Of a stretch of DNA of 40,504 nucleotides, positions 1 through 8,599 are shown piece after piece. Each line of letters begins with the position of its first letter. Positions within the stretch are counted from its first letter, which is position 1. The position numbers and the translations under genes are program-made. This stretch comes from Desulfosporosinus cupriresistens (lineage in GTDB: Bacteria > Bacillota > Desulfitobacteriia > Desulfitobacteriales > Desulfitobacteriaceae). The stretch is from contig NZ_MASS01000038.1 of assembly GCF_001707885.1 (NCBI RefSeq), positions 1 to 40,504 of the forward strand. The letters run 5' to 3'. Below the pieces are notes generated by a model. It was not told the origin of the DNA. It did not search any database and saw only the letters and a program-made list of their open reading frames with translations.

Positions 1-664
1 CAAGAGCCAAGCCCAACTTAAGGAGTGCGATTTGCAACATCACCGTAATCATGGCTTGAAAGAATTTTTGCATGTACGTTTTGAAAACTCCTTGGTCAGA
101 GTCCACCAGACCCACGCAGGCTACCGGAATACCTAGGCGGAGAATCAAAATTTCAAGCCCCGTTTGTAGAAATTTGACATAGAGATAAAGGAGACATCCG
201 AAGAAGATCACGCCGACAATGCCGGTAAGAAGCCCCTTGGAAACGATACCCGTAATAATGCTGGTAAAATCTACAACGACTCCCTGACTAATAATGTTTA
301 ACAGTTTGTCGGTTAAATTTTGAACAATGGTCGCCATCCACCCATAGAGGGTAGGAAAGGAGATGGCAACCACTAACGCTTTTACTAAATAGGTTAGATA
401 AAGAATTGGGTCAGTATCCGCATCTCCATCAATCCAAAGGATATAGGTATCGAATCCTTTCTTAATAAACTTTAGAATGATCAGGGAAACTCCAAAAGAA
501 AACAGAATATTAAAAAGCTCAGATATGACATCTCTCCCTAACATCTGATCTAAAAACCGCTCAGCATAAAATGCCATAGGCACCAAATTGAGAAGCATGC
601 TATCCATGTACTCTAATACACCGGATAAAAGTGCTTCGATTAATACCATTAAAAGAGCTTCCAA
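1..664 (-). CDS. TrbL/VirB6-like conjugation channel protein, partial
   Basis: The open frame runs off the left edge of the window, so only about 221 N-terminal residues are seen. I read a TTG start at 664 because a GGGAGGT ribosome site lies 7 bases upstream; the first ATG is six codons further in. The visible part has several long hydrophobic stretches (around residues 45-60, 85-110 and 140-175) joined by short polar loops, as in polytopic TrbL/VirB6 components of the conjugative membrane channel. The next gene upstream encodes a small one-span protein of the kind that accompanies this protein in clostridial ICEs. The assignment rests on topology and context, since no catalytic motif is expected. 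Confidence 0.65.
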   Translation of the reverse strand, partial: MEALLMVLIEALLSGVLEYMDSMLLNLVPMAFYAERFLDQMLGRDVISELFNILFSFGVSLIILKFIKKGFDTYILWIDGDADTDPILYLTYLVKALVVAISFPTLYGWMATIVQNLTDKLLNIISQGVVVDFTSIITGIVSKGLLTGIVGVIFFGCLLYLYVKFLQTGLEILILRLGIPVACVGLVDSDQGVFKTYMQKFFQAMITVMLQIALLKLGLAL

Positions 665-729
665 GCTTAGACCTCCCTTTCTCTAAAGATGGCTTGTTGG
701 GATAACCCCCGCAAGCCATGAGGCAAGCT

Positions 730-975
730 TTAGCCATTATAGTCAAACATATCTTCTACCCGGGTATTTAGGTTGGGCAGAACGATATCATGTATCAGGT
801 AATAGAGTCCACTAAGTATTAATGCTCCTAATACTACGGAGATAAGAATCTTTACAGCAGCCCCCGTGGTGTCGGACTCCCCACGCCGGTTGGATAAGAC
901 TCTAATAAGTTTTCCTTTCCCGTTAAAGTAAACCGTAGTCGTTTTTTGATTAATCACACCGAAGGTTTTTTTCAT
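730..975 (-). CDS. Small one-span membrane protein of conjugation module (DUF6133-like)
   Basis: An 81-residue protein with a basic N-terminal half and one hydrophobic segment at about residues 43-63, followed by a short acidic tail ending in a FDYNG-like motif. The stretch AVKILISVVLGALIL is typical of the small DUF6133 proteins found next to TrbL-like genes in clostridial conjugative elements. It has a good ribosome site (GAGGAGG) before the ATG. It lies between the TrbL-like gene and a pilin-like gene, all on the same strand with short gaps, so it is probably co-transcribed with them. The family name is from memory; a pilin-like or channel-accessory role is inferred. Confidence 0.6.
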   Translation of the reverse strand: MKKTFGVINQKTTTVYFNGKGKLIRVLSNRRGESDTTGAAVKILISVVLGALILSGLYYLIHDIVLPNLNTRVEDMFDYNG

Positions 976-996
976 AACACGTTTCCTCCTCTTTCC

Positions 997-1329
997 TTAC
1001 GCGTAATAGTACATAGCAACACTGATTATGACCCCTGTCAGTTCTACACCAAGAACAGATATTAATGCGACAACAATCCTTTTATTCCAGGACTTTTGAT
1101 CCATCTCATCTGCAGCTCCACGCCTAAGCCAAAAGTAGGCCAAAATAGGCACTCCAGCTACTGGAGCAGCAATCATTAAGGCCTTCCCCAAATCCTCAAA
1201 GAGCTTCATGGAACCGGTAAAAATCTTGCTACTAGCTATATCCTCAGCAAAAGCAGCATGCGGGAAGCTTAACAAAAAGACAGTCATAAAGATGACTGCC
1301 AAGATGGTTTTTCTGTAGTTTTTGAGCAT
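997..1329 (-). CDS. Small exported membrane protein, TrbC/VirB2-like
   Basis: A 110-residue protein with a classical signal sequence: basic start, hydrophobic core at about residues 9-22, and a possible signal-peptidase site after AAFA near residue 28. Two more hydrophobic segments follow at about 47-67 and 85-108, separated by a short charged loop. This two-span layout after a cleaved leader is that of VirB2/TrbC-type conjugative pilin subunits. It is located just downstream of virD4 on the minus strand, which fits a transfer operon. Sequence identity to a named family is not obvious to me, so the assignment rests on topology and position. Confidence 0.5.
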   Translation of the reverse strand: MLKNYRKTILAVIFMTVFLLSFPHAAFAEDIASSKIFTGSMKLFEDLGKALMIAAPVAGVPILAYFWLRRGAADEMDQKSWNKRIVVALISVLGVELTGVIISVAMYYYA

Positions 1330-1349
1330 ACGTTATTATTCACCTCCTT

Positions 1350-3383
1350 TTATTCGTCATCTTGACGACTAGTAAATCCCTCTTGATATTTTTTGTGAAA
1401 GCGCAATCCTTCTTCATCTGGAGACCGGATGGGGACTGTCGAAGATGGTTGCAGACAAGCCGCGGTATAGAATTTCCACACTCCCCATAGCTCCATGTCA
1501 TTGATATTGACATTGCGCTTAGGTCTCCGGTTTTCACGTAGTTCGCGGATACTTATGTTGTGTTTTTCGTCACCTAATCCGAACATTAGGTTAAAATGAG
1601 TTTCTGACAAATCAGGAGCGTACATAATGGCCGGATGACCGCGTGAAGTTATCAAACTGTAGGGACGCAATATTAGCCGAACCTCATCAGGTGTAAGTAG
1701 GGATCGGCTCATTAGGCTTGTACTCTGACTCGTAGATGGTGTGGAATACCTTCCATTATTAGCACTTAGGGAATAGGATGAAACGGTGTAAGTTCCTAGC
1801 TTTCCTGATAGCTCTTTGAGTGTCTCTTCATCATCTGCCTGAAGGTAAATCCAGTTTTCACAGTTGCCTCGAATAATTCGCGCAATCTCTCTTCCATACT
1901 TCTCTTCAAGTTGGGCAAAGGATTGAATAAAAAGATCAAACAGAATACCACGGCTTCGGGCAACCGTCAGTTTGTTGGCAAAGTCAGGAATCTTGACAAA
2001 GTTTCCAAACTCTTCAAGGTTAAAGTGAACTCTGTTTTCTAATCGCCCTCCGCGCTGATCTGCGATCTGAACTAATTGCCCGTACAGTTGTGAAACAAAT
2101 AAACTGGCCAGAGAATAAAAGGTGGTCTTTTCATCCGGCAATATGATGAAAATAGCCTGTTTCTTAGATCCCACATCACCAGGGTTAAAATCGCTCCGAC
2201 AAGTCATGGAATAGATGGAAGGATCGGTAAACAAGCGCAGTGTCGATAAGGCCGCCGTATAGAAACTACCTCTTGTCCTCGCTGGTGCCACCTCTGAAAT
2301 AGCGAGCAAGGCTTTCGCTGGATGTGAATCGGGAAGTCGCTTGACATACTCAAGGATGGGCATCTTGTTATTAATGGTTTTGCACATAAATGCGATAAAG
2401 TAGTAGACATTGGTCATGTTCTGGTATTTACGCTTATCTCCTTCCCTATTATCGTATACGACACTCATAATAGAGCTGGCAATCACGGAGGCTTCTCCAT
2501 CGTTCCAAATTCGCTCCCCTTTTGCTTCCCCAACTAAAGTTGCCGTGATATCCCATGTTGCACTAATAGCTTTAGCTATATCCTCTTGATCGATGGCATC
2601 AATGACCGATTGAAGGTAATTGTAGCAATGACTTTTGAGAGGATTTCTAAAATCCAAGGCAACGACTTCATAACCTAACCGCTTAAGATAAGGAAAGGTA
2701 TATTGGAATAACTCTCCTTTAGGATCAGAAAGAATCATGCTCTCTCCCGATAGCCCTATGGTTCCGATGGTCTGTAGCAGTACTGTTCTGGTTTTACCAC
2801 TCCCGGTGGCACCAATACATAAGCTATGCCTATCCTTTGCGTTATAATAGAATTTTTGTCGTTTAGTATTTTGGTCTTTTTCCATTCCCAATAGGATACC
2901 ACCATGATCTAACGTTGTTTTGATAGACACTCTATTGTCTTCATTACTACTCTCAATGTCGTCTAATCCTCTCTTGATCAATTCCTGAATGGTACTATCT
3001 TTAGGATTTAAACTATAGCTCTGAAAGGTGGTGTTCTTTTCTTTCTCCGTCATCCACCGTGCAGAGCCGTGCTGCTTCTGCCCTACAGCCACGGGGGTGG
3101 AGATCTCAGTCGTAATTTGCATCATGCGGCTTTGGTAGGGTTTGTTGTTACTGAAAAACAGAAAAGCCGCAAAGAGTAAGATAAACCCTTCAAAGCATAA
3201 AAAAAGCATCAGGTGAGATTTCACTGATACTAAGCTCTGGATGCAGCTGCTAAGGGTCGGAAAACCAAACTCCAGGGATTTTGTTTTCAGCAGTAAATGT
3301 AACAACGTAGAAAAATACACATTGGCCACTGTACCTATGGCAGCGGCCATTCCTGCCATAATTAACTGGCGTATTTTATTCAA
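1350..3383 (-). CDS. virD4: VirD4/TraG-type conjugative coupling ATPase
   Basis: This 677-residue protein couples the relaxase-DNA complex to the type IV secretion channel at the inner membrane. Two N-terminal membrane segments (about residues 8-30 and 55-78) precede the cytoplasmic ATPase. A Walker A motif GATGSGKT lies at residues 191-198, followed by LSDPKGE near 219, which is characteristic of VirD4/TraG proteins. A Walker B-like NLEEFGN segment lies near residue 455. The start is a TTG at 3383 preceded by AGGGG. Length and motif order match the VirD4-like proteins of clostridial ICEs. It heads the visible transfer genes, about 20 bases downstream of an unrecognised gene. Confidence 0.92.
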   Translation of the reverse strand: MNKIRQLIMAGMAAAIGTVANVYFSTLLHLLLKTKSLEFGFPTLSSCIQSLVSVKSHLMLFLCFEGFILLFAAFLFFSNNKPYQSRMMQITTEISTPVAVGQKQHGSARWMTEKEKNTTFQSYSLNPKDSTIQELIKRGLDDIESSNEDNRVSIKTTLDHGGILLGMEKDQNTKRQKFYYNAKDRHSLCIGATGSGKTRTVLLQTIGTIGLSGESMILSDPKGELFQYTFPYLKRLGYEVVALDFRNPLKSHCYNYLQSVIDAIDQEDIAKAISATWDITATLVGEAKGERIWNDGEASVIASSIMSVVYDNREGDKRKYQNMTNVYYFIAFMCKTINNKMPILEYVKRLPDSHPAKALLAISEVAPARTRGSFYTAALSTLRLFTDPSIYSMTCRSDFNPGDVGSKKQAIFIILPDEKTTFYSLASLFVSQLYGQLVQIADQRGGRLENRVHFNLEEFGNFVKIPDFANKLTVARSRGILFDLFIQSFAQLEEKYGREIARIIRGNCENWIYLQADDEETLKELSGKLGTYTVSSYSLSANNGRYSTPSTSQSTSLMSRSLLTPDEVRLILRPYSLITSRGHPAIMYAPDLSETHFNLMFGLGDEKHNISIRELRENRRPKRNVNINDMELWGVWKFYTAACLQPSSTVPIRSPDEEGLRFHKKYQEGFTSRQDDE

Positions 3384-3401
3384 CCCCTGATCACCCTCTT
3401 T

Positions 3402-4088
3402 TCACACTTCCAATTCTTCAAGCTCATGATTATTTGCCTCAGTTAAGCTTAGTCTTAGGTTTAATTCGGGTAAAATGGAGAAATTAATTTTGTTTAAAAC
3501 TTGGCCGATAGCGGTTAACTCCTCAAAGGTTACTTGTGGGGGATCGATTCTAATGAGTTGCGTTAAACCAGAATAAATCACTTTCAATTCAGCTTCATTT
3601 AAAAGCTTATCCTGATCTACCAAGCCCGCTCTCATGGCAAAGTCTTCACAAGCCTTCGAATAGTCGCAGTATCTTTTATTCAAGATGTAGTGGTTAAGAC
3701 TTAATACTGTCCGATAGCCTGTGGCAAATTGATAACCTTTCTCTCTAATCTTTTTTACAGCCAGAATCTGGTCATTAAAAGCCAAAAGTTTTCTATAGCC
3801 CATTTGCTGCATGCCCGAAATAATACAATTTATTGTCGGTGCCGTTTTATGGGCAAATACATATTCCGCCGTTTCTTCAGCAATTCTCTTAACGACTTTA
3901 CCTCTCCAATCACCGCTGAGCTCATTATCCTTATCAATTTGGCAGACCAAAGCATCTCCCGAGTAAATATTGGCATAGATTCGGTGGTTATTTATCAAAT
4001 CTATCTCATACCCGTCTTCCCTGAGCCGCCGAAACAATTCGTGATACCAAGCTTGGGTAAAATCGTCTTTTAATTCATCATAGTCCAT
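3402..4088 (-). CDS. Unrecognised ICE protein upstream of virD4
   Basis: A 228-residue soluble protein with no membrane segment or motif I recognise. I chose the ATG at 4088 because it has a GGAGG ten bases upstream; the longer frame to 4205 would overlap the next gene and has no ribosome site. The N-terminal half mixes charged and aromatic residues. The C-terminal half (from about residue 110) looks largely helical, with a segment ending in the acidic string ELEELEV. It is followed by virD4 after about 20 bases, so the two are probably transcribed together. A role in the conjugation module is inferred only from position. Confidence 0.6.
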   Translation of the reverse strand: MDYDELKDDFTQAWYHELFRRLREDGYEIDLINNHRIYANIYSGDALVCQIDKDNELSGDWRGKVVKRIAEETAEYVFAHKTAPTINCIISGMQQMGYRKLLAFNDQILAVKKIREKGYQFATGYRTVLSLNHYILNKRYCDYSKACEDFAMRAGLVDQDKLLNEAELKVIYSGLTQLIRIDPPQVTFEELTAIGQVLNKINFSILPELNLRLSLTEANNHELEELEV

Positions 4089-4167
4089 CCATTGAAATCC
4101 TCCTTTCGTTTTTATATAGATTCCTTGAATTGGGCTTAATTGAGAAGTGATATTTATCTGGATTTGG

Positions 4168-4800
4168 TTAGGGAACATTTTCCCATTCATCTTCAATCTC
4201 GTCATCGTTAACTAACGAATGCTTATTCCAATAAGGATCACAATAGTTATTCGGCGCTAAAGCATTTAGTTTATCTTCATGTATTTGCTCCTCACCTCGC
4301 ATTATGTTGACAATATTCCCCGCTAATTCTTCCGGAGATTTGTCATACCGTATACGGTCATGCTCCCATGTTCCCCGTGTATCGTTAATACCATTAAGTA
4401 ACTTAATACCTCGCGCGGGCGGCTGCCATAGCTTTAAATTGTGGGTGTAATCATCTAACAGAAAATCCGTTTCCCTTATGCCGCCCGGAAGATAGTCTTT
4501 CTTGTCTGATCCACAAGGTGAAAAGATACGGTGCTCTAGGTCCACTTCTGGAAGATATTGATCAAGCCATGCGTTTTTCTCGTCCAAAGCATAGGGACTA
4601 TCTGACAAATAGGCGGATAGTATACTGACTTCAATGTCTGGGTTATGCTTAATGATTTCTTTAACGGACTGAACGACATTGTTAATTGGCTTAAGATTAA
4701 GAAAGTATCCTTGTTCATATAATGTTTCCAGTTCGTCAACAGGAGTGAAGACGGCAAGTGTGCCGTCCATATCCACTAATAGACGTTGCTTCTCTGCCAT
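4168..4800 (-). CDS. NT5C-type 5'(3')-deoxyribonucleotidase, HAD superfamily
   Basis: The N-terminus reads LLVDMDGTLAVF, with the HAD nucleophile and acid/base aspartates at residues 10 and 12 and the conserved threonine at 14. A further acidic motif LLDDYTHNL near residue 115 fits the metal-binding aspartates of HAD motif IV. These features and the length (210 residues) match the NT5C family of cytosolic 5'(3')-deoxyribonucleotidases, which remove phosphate from deoxynucleoside monophosphates. The C-terminal 40 residues are acidic and not part of the usual fold. It lies inside the ICE between the unknown 3402 gene and a repeat protein. A role in adjusting nucleotide pools during transfer or against host responses is speculative. 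Confidence 0.8.
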   Translation of the reverse strand: MAEKQRLLVDMDGTLAVFTPVDELETLYEQGYFLNLKPINNVVQSVKEIIKHNPDIEVSILSAYLSDSPYALDEKNAWLDQYLPEVDLEHRIFSPCGSDKKDYLPGGIRETDFLLDDYTHNLKLWQPPARGIKLLNGINDTRGTWEHDRIRYDKSPEELAGNIVNIMRGEEQIHEDKLNALAPNNYCDPYWNKHSLVNDDEIEDEWENVP

Positions 4801-4815
4801 ATGGCTTCCCCTCTC

Positions 4816-5664
4816 CTAAGATTCATGTTCCCAGTCACAGGCATCCGTCTGATGATCATTTTCTATATCAATTTTTTCTCCCTTAGTTTTGTTATAGTGA
4901 TCATAAAAATCGAAGGACTCTAGTGGATTTTCATTATCCGAAATGCTTATCCCAATGTCCTTGAAGTATTCCCGTGCCATTTCTTCAGCAGGAACTTCAG
5001 GCATAGCATATTTCGAAACGTCCATATTCCTTGAAAGCATGAGATTCAACAATTCCATTTGAGATTGATCAAACTCCTCTTTTGCAAAAATGCTTACATC
5101 TATACCTTTTTCTAACCCATTTTGAATGATAAACATCTGTTGCCAAGAGAAATTCGGATTAGCATAGCAATTAACATCAAGTCCTTTTATTAACCCTATC
5201 CTTATTTCGTCCATCTGGTGTCCATCGTATTCTGGCTTCGCATAAACAGAGACATCAACCCGATGTTCTAAACCTATCCGAATAATTCCCATTTGCAACG
5301 AATTAAATTCCTTTTTCGCATAGGCTTCGGTGTTCACGCCTTGTTTTTGTCCCAGATGAATTTCATGTAATTGGCTAGCATCAAATCCTTTTATTGCATA
5401 GGGTAACAAATCGATACCATTTTCAAGCCCGACTTTAATCTCATTTAATTTTTCACCGTCAAACCCAAGTTGTTTATAGTTTTCTAATGACTCACTGATC
5501 TGACTTTGTTTTAACGCTTTCTGTAAATCGTTTAATGCTGTTTCATGAATGTGCCGGTCATGATCATTAGTGTCCTCTTTGACCATCATTTCCAAGGCAT
5601 TGATCTGTCCCATAATTTTCTCTTTGCTCTCCGGGATCTGAATTTCCGGTATGCTTTTTGACAT
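4816..5664 (-). CDS. Protein with six tandem 26-residue repeats
   Basis: A 282-residue soluble protein. After about 65 mainly helical, charged residues there are six consecutive repeats of exactly 26 residues (about residues 67-222). The consensus is roughly F-D-x2-Q-M-x-E-I-x2-G-L-x2-G-x-D-V-x3-Y-A-x-P-E. The pattern of alternating amphipathic helix and loop suggests a solenoid for protein binding. The same unit recurs in the gene at 8600-9163, on the other side of the relaxase and mobC. A good ribosome site (GGGAGGT) precedes the ATG. The spacing of 16-24 bases to its neighbours indicates one operon with the relaxase. I do not recognise a named function. Confidence 0.8.
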   Translation of the reverse strand: MSKSIPEIQIPESKEKIMGQINALEMMVKEDTNDHDRHIHETALNDLQKALKQSQISESLENYKQLGFDGEKLNEIKVGLENGIDLLPYAIKGFDASQLHEIHLGQKQGVNTEAYAKKEFNSLQMGIIRIGLEHRVDVSVYAKPEYDGHQMDEIRIGLIKGLDVNCYANPNFSWQQMFIIQNGLEKGIDVSIFAKEEFDQSQMELLNLMLSRNMDVSKYAMPEVPAEEMAREYFKDIGISISDNENPLESFDFYDHYNKTKGEKIDIENDHQTDACDWEHES

Positions 5665-5687
5665 TTGTTATACCTCCCTTGTAAAGT

Positions 5688-8291
5688 TTATCGTTCGTAA
5701 CCTTGACCTTTATTCCAATTCATAATGCTTCCAAATTGAAGGTCTAGAATCTTTTCTCGCAGGGCGTGGCCTTCGAGATGTGACAAGGGATAGTTACGAG
5801 ACTGGTTTTGCCTATGGTTTTGAGTTGAGAAAAACTGCATTAATACCAAAAGAAAATCGATTTCGATTGCATTATAAGAATCCATATTTTCCAGAAGGAG
5901 TTGAGCATATTCATTTCCTTGAGCTGCAGACAATGATAGCCAATGAGTAGCCAAGGCTTTATCTTGTTCCACTTCTTTTCCGGCCAGATAAATCTTGCCA
6001 AGTTGAAACTGGGCGAATTGGTTACCCTGTTCTGCTGAAGCCGTGAATAGTTTCAACCCTGCTTCCACATCTTTCGGAACGTCTTTGCCTTCTACGTACA
6101 ACTTACCCAGGGTATACTGGGCAAAATTGTTTTCCTGCTCGGCAGATGCCCTCAGCCATTTAACGGCTGCTTCCACATCCTTCGGGATCTCTTCTCCAAA
6201 CAGATACAGCTTTCCGAGAGCATATTGGGCAAATTGGTTTTCCTGTTCTGCAGACAACTTGAACAACTCTATAGCTTTGACGATATCCTTTTCTACATGG
6301 TTGCCGTCGCGGTAGAGCTTACCCAAGGCATATTGAGCTAGAGCATTGCCATTTTTGGCCGCCTTCCCCAGCCATTCCAACGCTTTCTCTACGTTTTCAG
6401 GCCCGCTATCTGCCTCAAGATAAATCTTGGCAAGTAAATATTGGGCATTCACATTGCCCAGCTTGGCAGATTGCTCCAGGTAATCGACAGCCTTTACTGA
6501 ATTTTTTTCTGTGCCAGTGCCCATATAGAGCATTTGACCAAGGCGATACTGGAGCTTGTCATCATGGCTGTCGGCCTCTAATGCAGAAAAGCCGATAAAA
6601 GCACTTTTGAAATATTGATCGGCCTTCTCCGTATCTTTATTGCAGCCTAATCCATCCCGGTACATTTTGGCCAGTTCGTAAGAAGCATAAGGATTTCCTT
6701 GGGCCGCTGATTTGCCATAAAGTAAAAAAGCAGTCGTATGACTCTGCTCCACACCTTGACCACGGTAGTAAAGACCGGCTAAAGAGTACTGAGCGTATTT
6801 GTGGTTTCTAGCGACGGCCATCTCATACCAATCTGCTGCTTCTTCGTAATTCTGAGGTGTTCCCAATCCAGCAGCATACATTTTGCCGATACGGTATTGA
6901 GGATAAGATCCCGACTTATCTCTTTCTACTGCCTGAAATGCGATAAGTGCCTTAGTGTACCATTCTTGAGCAGTCTCGGGATTCATCTCCACGCCAAGTC
7001 CGTCCATGTGCATCCGGCCCAGATCATGCAAGGCTAGAGCATTGCCGATTTGAGCCTCCTCTAAAAACAATCGGTAAGCTTCGGCAACATTTTGTTCCAC
7101 CTCTTTGCTGCCATAGAGAAATGTACGAGCTTCTTTGTAACGATCACTCCATTCCATGATGTAGGCGATTTCTTGAAGGTCAACAATTACATTCTCTTTT
7201 GACCCATCTTCTTCAAACGCATCTCCAGCCAAAAGGTCTTGCTCTATGTGATTCTCGAATTCATTTCCTTCCGCGGTGATCAAAGCATCTTTAATTTCAA
7301 TCTCGACTTGCCCATTTCTATGTTCGTTTTCGATGGTCTGCTCGACAATCACGCCATCTTCAACAGGCATCATTTTTGCAACTTTAGTTGCCAATTCCAA
7401 CTGTCCGATCTGCCTAGCCATAACCTTGGGATCACCAAATTCTTTGTTGAGGCGGAAGGCTTCCTGCAAAGACTCTTTACTAAGGGTTTTATCCAGTCTC
7501 AGGTTTCTGCATTTCCTTCCCTCAGGCGTTGTAAAAGTAATGTCCTTCCGGGTATCTGTCCAATTTACCTGATAGCCAAGTTTTTGCATGTTGGAAATAA
7601 AATCGGCTCGGCCAGTAGATGTTTGTTTACATGAGTCAACCGCCAAGCGAAGCTCATGCATCCAACTTTGTTCGCGTTTCTTAGCCCGGTGCTCCCCAGT
7701 GGACTCTCTCTGAGTTCCTTTGTGTTCAATGATGCTGAGATCGTAATTTTTACATAGCTCATCTGAAAAGTCTTTCAACTGCTGCAGCTGCCAGGGACTT
7801 TGCTGCCATTTAAGGCCGGTCTCCATGTTGACAGTGTTAAAAACAAAGTGGTTATGAAGATGTTCCCGATCCAAATGAGTTGAAACGATTATCTGAAAAC
7901 CTGAGAACCGCTCAAATTCTTTTGCCAAACGAACGCCGATTTCGTGGACCTGCTGCGGCGTAACCTGCTCGGCCGGATGAAAGGATTGAACGATGTGGAT
8001 AAACTGTCTGCCCTCTTGCTTGTTGTAGCCAGCTTTAACCATTAGCATCTCTTCAAATGCCGTTTCGGGCACGCAATTAACACCAGTAACGAGATCAGTT
8101 TTATTCGGATTCATAATATAGTCCAAGACAACTTTAGAACTGTCTTCATCTTTCAGAACCCTTTCGATGGCCATCATTTCAGTATCAAAATCATTAACTT
8201 TGATCTTCTCAGGGTTAGTAATATAGTCAATTGCCTTCTGAAGACTTCTTATTTCTTTGTTCGCGCGATTAATGAATTCAATGACCGCAAT
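5688..8291 (-). CDS. MobP-type relaxase fused to a Sel1-repeat tail
   Basis: The N-terminal third is a conjugative relaxase that nicks one strand at oriT. The metal-binding cluster HLDREHLHNH is at about residues 139-148, preceded by the tyrosine segment VLDYIMNPNKTD near residue 58. Residues from about 390 to 800 are Sel1-type repeats, recognised by units such as AQYALGKLYRDG; roughly eleven are visible. They form a helical solenoid. The first ATG is at 8177, but the frame stays open upstream and encodes a stretch matching the start of this relaxase family (AVIEFIN, then SLQKAIDYITNPEK). The only well-placed start is ATT at 8291, with GGGGTGA eight bases upstream inside mobC. This gives 867 residues. 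The nuclease is sure; the ATT start is inference. Confidence 0.85.
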   Translation of the reverse strand: MAVIEFINRANKEIRSLQKAIDYITNPEKIKVNDFDTEMMAIERVLKDEDSSKVVLDYIMNPNKTDLVTGVNCVPETAFEEMLMVKAGYNKQEGRQFIHIVQSFHPAEQVTPQQVHEIGVRLAKEFERFSGFQIIVSTHLDREHLHNHFVFNTVNMETGLKWQQSPWQLQQLKDFSDELCKNYDLSIIEHKGTQRESTGEHRAKKREQSWMHELRLAVDSCKQTSTGRADFISNMQKLGYQVNWTDTRKDITFTTPEGRKCRNLRLDKTLSKESLQEAFRLNKEFGDPKVMARQIGQLELATKVAKMMPVEDGVIVEQTIENEHRNGQVEIEIKDALITAEGNEFENHIEQDLLAGDAFEEDGSKENVIVDLQEIAYIMEWSDRYKEARTFLYGSKEVEQNVAEAYRLFLEEAQIGNALALHDLGRMHMDGLGVEMNPETAQEWYTKALIAFQAVERDKSGSYPQYRIGKMYAAGLGTPQNYEEAADWYEMAVARNHKYAQYSLAGLYYRGQGVEQSHTTAFLLYGKSAAQGNPYASYELAKMYRDGLGCNKDTEKADQYFKSAFIGFSALEADSHDDKLQYRLGQMLYMGTGTEKNSVKAVDYLEQSAKLGNVNAQYLLAKIYLEADSGPENVEKALEWLGKAAKNGNALAQYALGKLYRDGNHVEKDIVKAIELFKLSAEQENQFAQYALGKLYLFGEEIPKDVEAAVKWLRASAEQENNFAQYTLGKLYVEGKDVPKDVEAGLKLFTASAEQGNQFAQFQLGKIYLAGKEVEQDKALATHWLSLSAAQGNEYAQLLLENMDSYNAIEIDFLLVLMQFFSTQNHRQNQSRNYPLSHLEGHALREKILDLQFGSIMNWNKGQGYER

Positions 8292-8578
8292 ATGTCTTTC
8301 ACCCCATTCATATTCGATTTAAGGTGCACGAGAATTTCAGGATCTTTAATTTTCCCGATGTGGCATAAATGAGTAAGCTGGTTCAGGTTGTTGGCCATTC
8401 CACTGAGCTGCCGAAGAAGCTTGGGCACGTCTTCGACCACGCAGATGATTCCTCGTTCCTCCATCTGGAGCATGTAGTCAGAAAGATGGCAATTACCGGC
8501 GGCTTTCGCTTTTTCCTTAAGTACTTTCTTTTTTTCTTCTGTAACCCAAATCACAACTCGCTTTGGCTTAGCTCTCAC
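8249..8578 (-). CDS. mobC: MobC-like relaxosome accessory protein
   Basis: A 109-residue basic protein. The N-terminal part (KPKRVVIWVTEEKKKVLKEKA) has the strand-helix pattern of a ribbon-helix-helix DNA-binding domain. The segment MANNLNQL near residue 61 matches the conserved NNLNQL of MobC proteins, which open oriT and recruit the relaxase. The start is a GTG at 8578 with GAGGTGAGG upstream. Its 3' end overlaps the predicted relaxase start by about 43 bases, which implies translational coupling. MobC immediately upstream of a MobP relaxase is the standard arrangement, so the assignment is firm even though the protein is short. Confidence 0.85.
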   Translation of the reverse strand: MRAKPKRVVIWVTEEKKKVLKEKAKAAGNCHLSDYMLQMEERGIICVVEDVPKLLRQLSGMANNLNQLTHLCHIGKIKDPEILVHLKSNMNGVKDILRSLNSLIARTKK

Positions 8579-8599
8579 TCATCCTCACCTCTTAATAGG

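Noticed and set aside
3729..4073. A plus-strand open frame of over 100 codons inside the 3402-4088 gene
   Set aside because: It is antisense to a better-supported frame, has no ribosome site and reads as low-quality protein.
7239..7634. A 131-codon plus-strand frame inside the relaxase gene
   Set aside because: It is the antisense shadow of the relaxase coding frame and has no recognisable domain.
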